DNA from: Streptomyces narbonensis
Lineage (GTDB): Bacteria; Actinomycetota; Actinomycetes; Streptomycetales; Streptomycetaceae
Assembly: GCF_014649015.1 (NCBI RefSeq)
Contig: NZ_BMSF01000001.1
Coordinates: forward strand, 186,001 to 250,000
Length of the DNA stretch: 64,000 bases
Direction of reading: 5' to 3'
Position numbers and translations under genes: made by a program. Below the pieces are notes generated by a model that worked only from the letters and a program-made list of their open reading frames with translations, was not told where the DNA came from and made no database searches. Below, one piece after another: positions 1-8,043 of the stretch. How positions within the stretch are numbered: position 1 is the stretch's first letter; the number at the start of each line of letters is the position of its first letter.

Positions 1-673
1 CCTGGAGCTCGCGCCGGTCGCTGACGTCCGCGATCGACAGGAGGACGCTCCGGCTGTCGGGTACGGGGGCGACGGTGACCTCGGCCCACAGCGAGCGCCC
101 GTCGGGGTGCTTGAGCCGGCGTGTGCAGCGGAAGCGGGAGCGGCGGCCGCGGAGGACCTCGTGGTACGCGTGCCAGGTGCGGCCGTCGGACGCGAGGTCG
201 ACGAGATCGGCGGCGGCCTGCTCGCGGAGCGCCCCGGCCTCGGTGCCGAGAAGGGTGCCGAGGGAGTCGTTGGCCGTGACGACGATGCCGTCCTGGTCGA
301 CGACGGCCATGGCGAGCTGCGCGGCCCGGAAGGCGGCGCGGTAGTCGCGGAGTTCGGCTGCCCGACGGTCGGCACGGAACCCGGCATCGAGTCCGGCGTC
401 GGGCTCGGTGGGATGCCCGGCATCGAGCCCGGTGTGGAGCTCGGTGGGATGCCCGGCATCGAGTCCGGTGTGGAGCTCGGTGGGGAGCCCGGCGTCGAGC
501 CCGGGACGGAGTCCGGCAGGGAGCCCGGTACTGAGCGAGCCGGGGGCCGGATCGGGGACGAGGTCGGTCTGACGCGTGGCGCAGGGCTCGGCGTGACGCT
601 CCGTGACGGCGGGATCGGTCTGGGGCGTCTCCGGCGGCTCTGGGTGCACCGGTCCTTCGGGGGTTTCGCTCAC
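1..673 (-). CDS. PAS-domain signalling protein, N-terminal part (candidate CdgA-type c-di-GMP enzyme)
   Basis: The gene is cut by the left edge of the window; only about 224 N-terminal codons are visible. The first ~100 residues are a low-complexity, repeat-containing leader. A PAS/PAC domain follows at about 105-224, containing MAVVDQDGIVVTANDSLG, RRLKHPDGRSLWAEVTV and SVLLSIADVSDRRELQ. The GTG start at 673 has a GGGAG ribosome site about 8 bases upstream. Conserved gene order with the S. coelicolor cdgA region (from memory) suggests a PAS-GGDEF-EAL diguanylate cyclase/phosphodiesterase, but no GGDEF or EAL motif lies in this window, so that is inference. It could equally be another PAS sensor. 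Confidence 0.6.
   Translation of the reverse strand, partial: MSETPEGPVHPEPPETPQTDPAVTERHAEPCATRQTDLVPDPAPGSLSTGLPAGLRPGLDAGLPTELHTGLDAGHPTELHTGLDAGHPTEPDAGLDAGFRADRRAAELRDYRAAFRAAQLAMAVVDQDGIVVTANDSLGTLLGTEAGALREQAAADLVDLASDGRTWHAYHEVLRGRRSRFRCTRRLKHPDGRSLWAEVTVAPVPDSRSVLLSIADVSDRRELQ
380..523 (-). repeat. Four 36-bp in-frame tandem repeats
   Basis: Four head-to-tail 36-bp units (380-415, 416-451, 452-487, 488-523) lie within the N-terminal leader of the PAS protein. The first three are nearly identical and the fourth is degenerate. Each adds 12 residues of the type TGLDAGHPTELH, so copy-number change would keep the reading frame. Confidence 0.85.
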
Positions 674-1029
674 CGCTCGCTCCCGTAGTGCAGTCGGGCC
701 GTTCACATGTGGTCGGGATGGTCGGCCAAGGAAAAGTGAGCCGATCATAGAGCCCGTTCGGGGGGCCGTTCCAGCTCCGAGGCCTCTCCGGCGACCGGTG
801 ACCATCGTGAGGGGCCCCGCCGCCACCCCTCGCCCGATCGTTTCTGCACAGGTCTGACACGGGCCGATGGTGACGTGACCGAATGTGACTTTCCGTGAGC
901 TGATCCCCGCTCGTGTCGCGTCGACCCGGCGGCGCCCCCTCACCCGACCGGGGCAGCGGAAACGTGCGAAACGCTGCAAACCATCACAAGGTGGTTGTGG
1001 TGTCCCGCCCTACCGATCCGGAGGTCCAC
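674..1029. other. Divergent intergenic region
   Basis: This non-coding stretch of about 356 bases separates the leftward PAS gene from the rightward M6 protease gene. It must hold both promoters. I see no convincing operator palindrome or hidden gene. Confidence 0.6.
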
Positions 1030-2280
1030 GTGAGGGGTCAGCAGCCACCCGGGGGAGTGGAGCGGCCGAGGCTGCGTTCCGGCGCGGCGGCCTTCACCGC
1101 GCTCGCCGCGCTCGCCGCCACCGGGCTCGTCGCGGGCCCCGCCGTCGGCGCGCCCGCGGGGAACCCCTGCACCCTGCCCCGCACCGCGGCCCACCACTCG
1201 CTCGGCCTCGACACCTGGAACGGCTCCTACCCGAAACCCACCCGCAGCCTCGACGCGGTCATGATCTTCCTGTCCTTCCCTGACTCCACCCCGCTCACCA
1301 CTCCGGCCGAACTCGCCGCCGACCACTTCCCGGCCACCAGCGAGTACTTCGACCGCGCCTCCTACGGCCGCTTCGACCTGCGCCCGCACCCCCGGACCGA
1401 GTGGACCCGGATGCCGCAGGAGTCGGGGGCGTACGACATACGGCGTGACTGGGCCTCCGGGAAGCGCGCGGCCTATCTGCGCGACGCGGTGGCCGCCGTC
1501 GACGCGGACGTCGACTTCTCGCTGTACGACGTCGTCTACCTGGTCGCCGACCCGGACGCGCCCGGCGTGGACTCCGACGCGACGAAGGTCGTCAACCTCG
1601 AACGGCCGCTGGAGGTCGACGGCACCGAGATCAAGCGGGTCGTCACGGTCTTCGAGCGGCACCCGCCCGACCGGAACGTCCTCGCCCACGAGACCGGCCA
1701 CGTCTTCGACCTGCCCGACCTGTACCACCGCCCGTCGGACGGCAAGGGCGACTGGGACACCCACGTGGGCGACTGGGACGTCATGGGCAGCCAGTTCGGG
1801 CTCGCGCCCGACTTCTTCGGCTGGCACAAGTGGAAGCTCGGCTGGCTCTCCCGCGCCCAGGTCACCTGCGTCCAGGGGCCCGGACCCCAGTTGGTCAGCC
1901 TGGAGCCGACCAGTGCCCCGCCCGCGGACGGCGGCACCCTCGGCACCCGGCTCGCCGTCGTCAGGACCGGCCCGGACAGCGTCCTGGCGATCGAGGCTCG
2001 CGGCGCCTCCGGCAACGACACCGAGACCTGCACCGAGGGCGTCCTCCTCTACCGGGTGCGCAACAGCGCGGCCTCCGGCGACGGCCCGGTAGAGGTCGTC
2101 GACACCCACCCGCGCACCGAGGCGTGCTGGGACCGCTCCGTCTACCCGCCGCTCGCGGACGCGCCGCTGGAGGAGGGCGAGACCTTCACCGTGCCCGGCA
2201 CGGGCGTACGCGTCGAGGTGGCGGACCACACCGAGGCGGGCGGCTGGACGGTGAAGGTGACCCCGCCCGGCACGGGCTGA
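1030..2280 (+). CDS. Secreted M6-family metalloprotease domain protein
   Basis: Predicted extracellular zinc metalloprotease of 416 residues. The GTG at 1030 is chosen because GGAGG lies at 1020-1024 and it begins directly before a signal peptide: basic residues, then an Ala/Leu-rich core ending near GPAVGA. The zinc motif HETGH is at residues 220-224 and runs into VFDLPDLYH. This matches the HExxHxxGxxDLY style of M6 immune-inhibitor-A-like proteases, but with Phe in place of the usual Gly after the second His. Later blocks DVMGSQFGLAPDFFGWHKWKLGW and a C-terminal beta-rich region fit the family. A longer reading frame from 913 lacks a ribosome site. A strong terminator follows. Substrate unknown. 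Confidence 0.8.
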   Translation: MRGQQPPGGVERPRLRSGAAAFTALAALAATGLVAGPAVGAPAGNPCTLPRTAAHHSLGLDTWNGSYPKPTRSLDAVMIFLSFPDSTPLTTPAELAADHFPATSEYFDRASYGRFDLRPHPRTEWTRMPQESGAYDIRRDWASGKRAAYLRDAVAAVDADVDFSLYDVVYLVADPDAPGVDSDATKVVNLERPLEVDGTEIKRVVTVFERHPPDRNVLAHETGHVFDLPDLYHRPSDGKGDWDTHVGDWDVMGSQFGLAPDFFGWHKWKLGWLSRAQVTCVQGPGPQLVSLEPTSAPPADGGTLGTRLAVVRTGPDSVLAIEARGASGNDTETCTEGVLLYRVRNSAASGDGPVEVVDTHPRTEACWDRSVYPPLADAPLEEGETFTVPGTGVRVEVADHTEAGGWTVKVTPPGTG

Positions 2281-2300
2281 CGGCACCTGATCGCGCGCAC

Positions 2301-2334
2301 GAAGAAGCCCCCCGCTTCCGCGAGGGGCTTCTTC
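2301..2334. terminator. Intrinsic terminator
   Basis: Perfect 11-bp stem, gaagaagcccc at 2301-2311 pairing with ggggcttcttc at 2324-2334. It lies between the protease gene and the oppositely oriented tRNA-Lys, so it could serve both strands. Confidence 0.85.
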
Positions 2335-2341
2335 CGTCTGT

Positions 2342-2414
2342 GCGCCGCCAGGGACTCGAACCCCGGACCCGCTGATTAAGAGTCAGCTGCTCTAACCAAC
2401 TGAGCTAGCGGCGC
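2342..2414 (-). tRNA. tRNA-Lys (CTT)
   Basis: 73-nt cloverleaf on the minus strand. The acceptor stem is gcgccgc/gcggcgc, the D loop contains agctcagttggttagagc, the anticodon loop is ctCTTaa in a gctga/tcagc stem, and the T loop has ggttcgagtcc. CCA is not encoded. The 5' end overlaps the stop codon of the upstream minus-strand gene. Confidence 0.95.
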
Positions 2415-3034
2415 CTGCTGACGTCGTAGACATTAGCACCCGGATCGGCGGGAGGAAAAATCGATACCCGCACGTCGGGGGTGGCGGCCGCCCGGACGGC
2501 CCGCACGCAGGCCCAGAGCACGACCTCGGGGCCGGGCAGCCAGGGGTTCCGCGTGTCGGGGGCCACCAGCCAGCGGGGGCCGGAGGAGCCGGCGGGGGTG
2601 AGCGGCGGCACGGTCACCGCGTCCCCGACGCCGTGACAGAGCGGCCGGGGGACGGCGTCGCCCCACTCCTCCCAGTCGAGCAGCGCCGGCAGGCGCTGGG
2701 CCGTCCCGGGCGCGGTGAACAGCATCATCCGGCCCCGGTGCACCGCGACGGGCCCGGAGCCCGGGCCCTCCTCCCACAGCCGGTCCAGGATCCGGCGCCC
2801 GAAGACCGGGTCCACGTTGACGACGTCGAAGACGGTCCCGCACGGCAGTGCCGCGGGCGAGGCCGGGCTGGCCTCCCAGCGGGTGAGCGCCGCTCCGGGG
2901 CGGCCCCCGGCGGCCGAGGCGAGCCAGGCCGCCCCGTCGGCGGTCACGTGGGCCGTCTGGTGCCGGCCCTCGTCACCCTCCCGCAGGAAGCGGAAGATGT
3001 CGTGCGGGGTCTCGTCGCGCAGCCAGGTCGTCAT
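2405..3034 (-). CDS. Prim-Pol-like (bifunctional DNA primase/polymerase N-terminal type) protein
   Basis: 209-residue protein starting at ATG 3034 (MTTWLRDETPHD). Segments GTVFDVVNVDPVFGRRILDR, GPVAVHRGRMMLF and PRWLVAPDTRNPWLPGPEV match the short actinobacterial proteins annotated as bifunctional DNA primase/polymerase, a diverged archaeo-eukaryotic primase fold. Catalytic competence cannot be judged, because the expected acidic triad is not obvious to me. A longer frame to 3718 runs through non-coding repeats and another gene, so it was rejected. The TAG stop at 2407-2405 lies inside the 5' end of the downstream tRNA-Lys. Confidence 0.6.
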   Translation of the reverse strand: MTTWLRDETPHDIFRFLREGDEGRHQTAHVTADGAAWLASAAGGRPGAALTRWEASPASPAALPCGTVFDVVNVDPVFGRRILDRLWEEGPGSGPVAVHRGRMMLFTAPGTAQRLPALLDWEEWGDAVPRPLCHGVGDAVTVPPLTPAGSSGPRWLVAPDTRNPWLPGPEVVLWACVRAVRAAATPDVRVSIFPPADPGANVYDVSRRR

Positions 3035-3187
3035 GCGTCCAGATCTACCGGGCGTGACGGGCCGGTTTCCGAGAGTTGCCGGAATCCCGGACAAGGGGCA
3101 TGAGCGAGGAGTATCGTGCGCCCCGCATATGCCATGGGACGCGGCGCGACGCGCCGCCTCGCGCCCCCGGACACACCCCCGGGCCGC

Positions 3188-3278
3188 CCTCCCGGACAAG
3201 CGCCCCCGGGCAGGCCCCTCGGCCGGCCTCCCGGACAAGCCTCCCGGACAAGCCTCCCGGACAAGCCCCCCGGACAAG
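3188..3278. repeat. 13-bp intergenic tandem repeat
   Basis: Four tandem copies of cctcccggacaag (3227-3239, 3240-3252, 3253-3265, 3266-3278; the last has one change), with an isolated copy at 3188-3200 and a partial relative near 3085. The unit length is not a multiple of three, and the tract lies between two minus-strand genes, so it is non-coding. Confidence 0.85.
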
Positions 3279-3291
3279 CCCCCTGGCCGTC

Positions 3292-3648
3292 CTACTCCTC
3301 CGCGGGGCGCCCGTTCGTCCGGATCAGCCCGCGGCCGAACTCGATCATCTTCAGGGCGTAGTCCTCGGTCCACTCCGCCCGTTCGGCGACATCCGCCGCC
3401 GTCAGCCGGTCGAACCGGCGCGGGTCCGCCAGCTGCGCAGCCGCGATCGCCTGGAACTCCGTCGCGCGGTCCGTCGCCGCACGGAACGCGAGCGTCAGCT
3501 CCGTCGCCCGGGCCAGCAGCTCGCGCGGGTCCTCTATCGACTCCAGGTCGAAGAAGTGCTCCGGATCGGCGGTCGCCTCGGCAGGCTCGAAGACCAGTGG
3601 CGCCGGCCGCAGCTGTCGCTGTCCGCTCCGCTCCGCGGGTTCCGCCAT
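3292..3648 (-). CDS. Conserved hypothetical small protein
   Basis: 118 residues, start ATG 3648. It is soluble and acidic, with alpha-helical-looking segments (DPRELLARATELTLAFRA, AADVAERAEWTEDYALKMIE) and no membrane segment or catalytic motif I recognise. Codon use is typical of the host. It is the first of two minus-strand genes and is separated from the Prim-Pol-like gene by the 13-bp repeat tract. I know similar short proteins only as hypothetical Streptomyces proteins; function unknown. Confidence 0.65.
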   Translation of the reverse strand: MAEPAERSGQRQLRPAPLVFEPAEATADPEHFFDLESIEDPRELLARATELTLAFRAATDRATEFQAIAAAQLADPRRFDRLTAADVAERAEWTEDYALKMIEFGRGLIRTNGRPAEE

Positions 3649-3782
3649 CGTTCGTCTCCTCCTCGCACAGGCACGGCCCGGGATCCCGGGCCGCTTTCCA
3701 TTGTCCCGCGCCGCGCAAGAGCGCGAAGCCTCCGCCGCGCGCCCCGGCTCCGCATCCGGGCCCCGGTTTGGCGGGGCGCGGC

Positions 3783-4397
3783 TCAGTCCTCGATGCCGCG
3801 CAGGAGCAGCCGCAGTCCCCCGAAGAACTCCTGGTCGGGGTCGACCTCGGCGGCGGTCCGGGCCGTCTCCGTCAGATGCGGGAAGCGGTCCTCGGGGAGT
3901 GCGGCGATCACCGACGTGCCGGCTCCGGACAGCGGTCCGAGGTGTTCGAGCTGTATCGCGCCGGTGATGTACCCGTGGAGCGCGCGCAGGGCGACGACCC
4001 GCCGGGCGCCGTCGATCCCCGCCTCGGCGAGGAGGCCGAGCACGGTCTCCGACCAGCGGAGTCCGCCGGGGGAGCGGTGCCGGTGGGTGAGGGTCAGGGT
4101 GATGGCCTCCGGGTGGCGGGCGATGGCCTCGCGCAGTCGCCTGGTCATGACCTCGATCCGTTCCCGCCAGGGGGCGTCCGGGGCGGGTGGGCTGGTGTCG
4201 ACGGCCCCCAGGACGCGGTCGACCACGAGTCCTTCGAGCTCCTCGCGGTCGGCGACGTAGCGGTAGAGCCCCATGGGGCTCATGCCGAGTTCCTTGGCGA
4301 CGGTGCGCATGGAGAGGGCGCCGAGTCCGTCGCGGTCGATGACGGCGAGGGCCGAGGCGGCCAGTCGGTCCGGGGTGAGGGAGCGGGGTCGTGGCAT
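3783..4397 (-). CDS. TetR-family transcriptional regulator
   Basis: 204 residues. The N-terminal helix-turn-helix (about 10-55: LAASALAVIDRDGLGALSMR, then AKELGMSPMGLYRYVADREEL) is a classic TetR DNA-binding domain. The rest is a C-terminal ligand-binding helical bundle of the type seen in tetracycline-repressor-like proteins. It is divergently transcribed from the peroxiredoxin-like gene, and the 70-bp gap between them carries palindromic and repeated sequences. It most likely represses itself and that gene. Ligand unknown. Confidence 0.9.
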   Translation of the reverse strand: MPRPRSLTPDRLAASALAVIDRDGLGALSMRTVAKELGMSPMGLYRYVADREELEGLVVDRVLGAVDTSPPAPDAPWRERIEVMTRRLREAIARHPEAITLTLTHRHRSPGGLRWSETVLGLLAEAGIDGARRVVALRALHGYITGAIQLEHLGPLSGAGTSVIAALPEDRFPHLTETARTAAEVDPDQEFFGGLRLLLRGIED

Positions 4398-4402
4398 GGC
4401 GG

Positions 4403-4455
4403 TTGACAGCGTACGCCCTACGCCTACGCTGTTAGGAGTACGCCGTACGCCTACG
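4403..4455. promoter_or_regulatory. Candidate TetR operator and divergent promoter
   Basis: TTGACA at 4403-4408 is a consensus -35; TACGCT at 4425-4430 could be the -10, with a 16-nt spacer. Overlapping this, agcgta (4408-4413) and tacgct (4425-4430) form an inverted repeat. An 18-bp segment, gtacgccctacgcctacg (4411-4428), recurs with one change at 4438-4455. Two adjacent sites between regulator and target are typical of TetR control. Confidence 0.6.
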
Positions 4456-4468
4456 AGGACGGTGCCCC

Positions 4469-5062
4469 ATGCGCATGCCCCAGACCCTGCCCGGCGCCCG
4501 ACTGGCGCCCGGTACCCGCGTCCCCACCCGCGCCCTGGCCCCGGTGCTGGGCGCCCCGCTGACGCTGCCCGACCCCGAGCGGGTCACCCACGTGCAGTTC
4601 CGGCGCTTCGCGGGCTGCCCCGTCTGCAACCTCCATCTGCGGTCGGTGGTCCGACGGCACGAGGAGATCGAACGGGCGGGGATCCGGGAGGTGGTGTTCT
4701 TCCACTCGCCCGCCGACGAGCTCCGCGAGCACGTGGCGGAGCTGCCGTTCGCCGTCGTCGCGGACCCCGACAAGGTGCTCTACGCCGAGTTCGGCGTGGA
4801 GGCCCACCGCCGCGCCCTGCTCGATCCGCGTGGCTGGCCCGCGATCGTCGGGTCCGTGCTCGGCGGCGTCCGCGAGCTGCTGCGGGGCCGGGGCCGACTG
4901 CCGGCCGCCTCCCAGCCCGCCGGCCGGCTGGGCCTCCCCGCCGACTTCCTGATCACCCCCGACGGCCGCGTCGCCGCCGTGAAGTACGGCGAGCACGTCT
5001 ACGACCAGTGGTCGGTCGACGAACTCCTCGCCCGGGCGGCGGAGCTCAGGGCGTCCGGCTGA
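4469..5062 (+). CDS. Peroxiredoxin-like (AhpC/TSA superfamily) protein
   Basis: 197 residues. The thioredoxin-fold start HVQFRRFAGCPVCNLHLRSV carries a CxxC motif, typical of the peroxiredoxin-like family-2 proteins. Downstream EVVFFHSPADEL and PFAVVADPDKVLYAEFGVEA fit the rest of the fold, as does the C-terminal PADFLITPDGRVAAVKYG. A thiol-dependent redox or peroxide-detoxifying role is expected from the family, but the substrate is unknown. The ATG at 4469 has GAGGA about 9 bases upstream; a second ATG lies at 4475. The neighbouring divergent TetR gene probably controls it. Confidence 0.8.
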   Translation: MRMPQTLPGARLAPGTRVPTRALAPVLGAPLTLPDPERVTHVQFRRFAGCPVCNLHLRSVVRRHEEIERAGIREVVFFHSPADELREHVAELPFAVVADPDKVLYAEFGVEAHRRALLDPRGWPAIVGSVLGGVRELLRGRGRLPAASQPAGRLGLPADFLITPDGRVAAVKYGEHVYDQWSVDELLARAAELRASG

Positions 5063-5092
5063 CCCGGTGCTCCGAGCGAACGGCCAGGGTCC

Positions 5093-6436
5093 CTACGGCC
5101 GCCACGGAACCCGGTGCTCCGCCAGGTGGGAGAGGACCGCGTGGTTGGCCTCCCAGCCGTCGGGGAACGACACCGCCGCGCCCAGCCGCACCGGCTCCGT
5201 CGACGGGTGCTCGTCGAGCAGGTCCGCGACGCCCGCGCGGCAGACCACGATGCAGGCGTGCCGGTGCCGGGAGGCCAGCACGCACAGCCGGCCCGTCTCC
5301 AGGTGGAAGGCGGTCGCGTCCGGGCGGCCGGACAGCGGATGGAGGACGACCGTGACGTCGTACTCGCGCCCCTGGAGCCGGTTCGCGGTGTCCACCGTCA
5401 CGCCCGTCACGCCGAGCCGCGCGAGCGCCGCCCGCACCGCCGCCGCCTGGTCGCGGTGGGCGGTGCCGACCGCGACCCGGTCGGGCGTCAGGGGCGCGGG
5501 GGTCTCCGAGCGCTCCGAGACCGCGGCACCGCCCCGGTCCAGGAGCCGCCGGACGACCAGGGCGACCGCGCCGACCGCCTCCGGGTCGGTGCGCGGGGTC
5601 GTGCGGGCCGGCAGTTCGAGCAGCCCCCAGCCCGACTCCGCCGCCTCGTCGAGGACCCGGTCGGGACCCGAACCGTCCGACGCCACCGAGAAGGAGAGCT
5701 TCCGGTCCCCGGGCCCGGTGCCACTGCGGAACGGGGTGTACGGGTAGAAGGCGTCCGAGACCAGCGGCGCCGCCGAGGCGGGCAGGCGCCAGGACACCGG
5801 CAGCCGGTGCTGCGGAAGCTCCGGATTGTGCGCGAGCAGCGTGGAGACCGCGCTCGCCGACGGGTCGTACGAGAGCCCCGCCCACTGCTCGGCGCCCACC
5901 ACCGAGAAGGGGTCGAGCTGACCGGGGTCGCCCACGAACAGCGCCCGCTCGAACAGCCCCGCCACGGCGAGGAGCGAATCCGAGCGCATCTGGTAGGCCT
6001 CGTCGACGATCGCGTGCGCCCACGGCTCGACGTTCTTCACGTGCGCCCACTTGGCGGAGGTGGAGAGGACGACCGGCAGCCCCGTCAGCTCGCCGGGCTT
6101 CGCCGACTTCCGTACGTTGGCCAGGTCGTCGAGCGCCTTGTCGTACGCGTCGCTGTCGCTCGAGTGCAGCCGCCCCACCTCCAGACCGGGCTCCTTCTCG
6201 GCGAGCCGCAGCACCAGGTCGTCCACCTGCGCGTTCGTCTGCGCGACGACCATCAGGGGGCGCCCGGCGGCGGCCAGTTCGAGAGCGGCCCGGACGACCA
6301 GGGTCGACTTCCCGGCGCCCGGTGGGGAGTCCACGACGACACCCCGCGAGGTGCCGTGCAGGGTGTCCGCCAGGATGCCGTCGGTCGCCCGGCCGGCCTC
6401 GGCCGACGGATCGAAACGCGGCTCGGGAATCGTCAC
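5093..6436 (-). CDS. SF1 (UPF1/Dna2-like) helicase/ATPase
   Basis: 447 residues. Walker A is SPPGAGKST (37-45), followed by motif Ia-like VAQTNAQVDDLVLRL. Walker B is AIVDEAYQM (142-150), motif III is FVGDPGQLDPF (168-177), and the C-terminal RecA domain has VDTANRLQGREYDVTVVL and LCVLASRHRHACIVV. This motif set matches UPF1-like SF1B helicases. It is the last gene of a minus-strand operon; its ATG overlaps the upstream stop by 4 nt. With the Cas4-like nuclease two genes upstream, it could make a Dna2-type nuclease-helicase from separate polypeptides. It ends close to the convergent peroxiredoxin-like gene. Confidence 0.8.
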   Translation of the reverse strand: MTIPEPRFDPSAEAGRATDGILADTLHGTSRGVVVDSPPGAGKSTLVVRAALELAAAGRPLMVVAQTNAQVDDLVLRLAEKEPGLEVGRLHSSDSDAYDKALDDLANVRKSAKPGELTGLPVVLSTSAKWAHVKNVEPWAHAIVDEAYQMRSDSLLAVAGLFERALFVGDPGQLDPFSVVGAEQWAGLSYDPSASAVSTLLAHNPELPQHRLPVSWRLPASAAPLVSDAFYPYTPFRSGTGPGDRKLSFSVASDGSGPDRVLDEAAESGWGLLELPARTTPRTDPEAVGAVALVVRRLLDRGGAAVSERSETPAPLTPDRVAVGTAHRDQAAAVRAALARLGVTGVTVDTANRLQGREYDVTVVLHPLSGRPDATAFHLETGRLCVLASRHRHACIVVCRAGVADLLDEHPSTEPVRLGAAVSFPDGWEANHAVLSHLAEHRVPWRP

Positions 6437-8043
6437 AGCACGTCCTCGGGGGTCACGGCGTCGGGCAGTTCCACGGCGTCCGTCCTGGGGGTCCCCCCGG
6501 CGGAGCCGGGGGCAGGCGGGCCGCCGTGCGTCCAGGGCGTGTCCTCCGGCTCCGGCAGCTTCGGCCCGACCCGCTGCTCGTGCTCGAACAGCGTCCAGGA
6601 GATCCGCTCGCCCTTCTCCGGCACCGAGCCCGCCGCGGGCTCCTTCGACCGGCCCATCCGGTCGAGGAGCCGCAGCACCAGCGAGCCGTCCTCCTCGTAC
6701 CGCACGAACTCCGCCGCCTGCGGCTTCCCGTCGAGCGAGCGGAACACCTTCGCCTTCTCCGCGAGGTGCGGCCGGTCCTCCGTACGGACCGTGAGCAGCG
6801 GGCGGGGACGGTTCTTCTCCGTGTACGCCATCGCCACCTCGGCCACCTCCGCCGCGAACGCCTCGCCCGCGAGCCGCCGCGCCGCCAGGACCAGCGGGTC
6901 GTCGAGGGCCTCCTGCGCCTCCAGCTGCCCCTGCGCCCGCTCGCGGTTCGCGAGCTTCGACGCGGCCGCGATCACGTCGTCCCGGCGCGGCTGCGGCGGC
7001 TCACCGGCCACCACACGGTCCCGGTGGCCGGTGAACGACCAGCGGTCCCGGGTCCAGCGGTCCTCGACCCTGGCGCCCACCGGCAGCTCCCGCAGCAGGC
7101 CGAGCGCCCGCCAGACGGCGTCCCAGGTGGGCTTCAGCTGCGAGGCCACGAGCCGCCGGACCTCCCGCTCGGCCCGGTGCAGCTCACCGAGGCCCGCGTC
7201 GGCCGCCTCGCCGTCCTCGGCCGCGCCCAGCGCCAGCCGGGCCCGGTCGTACCGCTCGATCGCCGGCGCCAGGAGCCGGTTGTCGAAGGCCGGGTCGGTG
7301 GCCGGCCCGGCCGGCGGGCACAGCAGCTGCCCCCGCTCGTCCCGACCCACCTCGGCCCGCAGCGCCCCCTCGGGCCCCGACTCCCCGTCCCGAGGGTCGA
7401 TCCAGGCGAGCAGCGCACCCAGGTGCTGGTCCTCCAGAGAGGACTGGCCGGTCGCCCAGTGCCGGTTGAGCAGGTCCGTCGCCGCGAGCAGCAGCGAGGA
7501 GCCGGGGACGAGGGCACGGTCGCCGTAGTGCGTCAGCCAGCGCCCGAGCAGCGGCACGCGCGGCGGCGCCGGGAACGGCGTCTCCGGGTCCTGCTCGGCC
7601 GTCCGCCGGAACCGCGTCGACCGCCCGAGCAGCCGTACGTACTCGATGCCCGCCCGGCTCGGCACGATCAGCTGCGGCGCGTCGGCGCACAGCTCGACCT
7701 CGACCTTCACCTTCTTGCCGGTCTCCGGGTCGACCTCGCTCCGCTCCGCCGCCTCCACGACGTCCGTGAACGAGTCGACGTACGGCAGGACCTCCTCCGC
7801 CAGGTCGGCGAGGAACGAGAACCGCAGGTCCCGGTCCCGGGGCTGCGTCACCACCAGGAGCCGGGGCGCCTCGGCGTCGGTGCCGACGAGCGCCCCCAGC
7901 GGAGCACCCGCCTCACCCGCGGTCGTCAGCGGTACGAGGACGAGCGGCCGCGCGGAGACGTGCCGGTGCCGGACGGTGGCCAGCGGCTGGGCGCGCCCCG
8001 ACTCGACGGCCTCCATCCGGGCGAGCGCGGAGATCAGCGACAT
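6433..8043 (-). CDS. Conserved hypothetical protein of a nuclease-helicase operon
   Basis: 536 residues, ATG at 8043. It overlaps the nuclease gene by 10 nt and the helicase gene by 4 nt, so the three are translationally coupled. It is soluble, with a mixed alpha/beta N-terminus (RLLVVTQPRDRDLRFSFLAD), long charged helices (EALDDPLVLAARRLAGEAFA) and no signal peptide, membrane segment or catalytic motif I recognise. The C-terminus contains GGPPAPGSAGGTPRTD, encoded by a Streptomyces-type interspersed palindrome. It may be a structural or DNA-binding subunit of the complex, which is inference from operon position only. Confidence 0.75.
   Translation of the reverse strand: MSLISALARMEAVESGRAQPLATVRHRHVSARPLVLVPLTTAGEAGAPLGALVGTDAEAPRLLVVTQPRDRDLRFSFLADLAEEVLPYVDSFTDVVEAAERSEVDPETGKKVKVEVELCADAPQLIVPSRAGIEYVRLLGRSTRFRRTAEQDPETPFPAPPRVPLLGRWLTHYGDRALVPGSSLLLAATDLLNRHWATGQSSLEDQHLGALLAWIDPRDGESGPEGALRAEVGRDERGQLLCPPAGPATDPAFDNRLLAPAIERYDRARLALGAAEDGEAADAGLGELHRAEREVRRLVASQLKPTWDAVWRALGLLRELPVGARVEDRWTRDRWSFTGHRDRVVAGEPPQPRRDDVIAAASKLANRERAQGQLEAQEALDDPLVLAARRLAGEAFAAEVAEVAMAYTEKNRPRPLLTVRTEDRPHLAEKAKVFRSLDGKPQAAEFVRYEEDGSLVLRLLDRMGRSKEPAAGSVPEKGERISWTLFEHEQRVGPKLPEPEDTPWTHGGPPAPGSAGGTPRTDAVELPDAVTPEDVL
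6486..6514. repeat. Interspersed palindromic element inside a coding sequence
   Basis: A G/C palindrome with tgggggtccccccggcgg at its left end and gagccgggggca at its right. It closely resembles mosaic palindromic repeats scattered through Streptomyces chromosomes. It is read in frame near the C-terminus of the 536-residue protein (APGSAGGTPRT). A related element lies inside desA at 33297-33338. Confidence 0.65.

Noticed and set aside
674..1029. BldD box upstream of the PAS/candidate cdgA gene
   Set aside because: Known for cdgA in S. coelicolor, but no clear BldD consensus palindrome was visible here by eye.
940..2286. Long minus-strand ORF antisense to the M6 protease
   Set aside because: High GC opens frames on both strands; the plus strand has a signal peptide, HETGH motif and ribosome site, the minus frame has none.
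3227..3278. CRISPR-like array
   Set aside because: Units are 13 bp and directly adjacent with no spacers, and no cas1/cas2 exist in the window; the Cas4-like gene at 8034 stands with a helicase instead.
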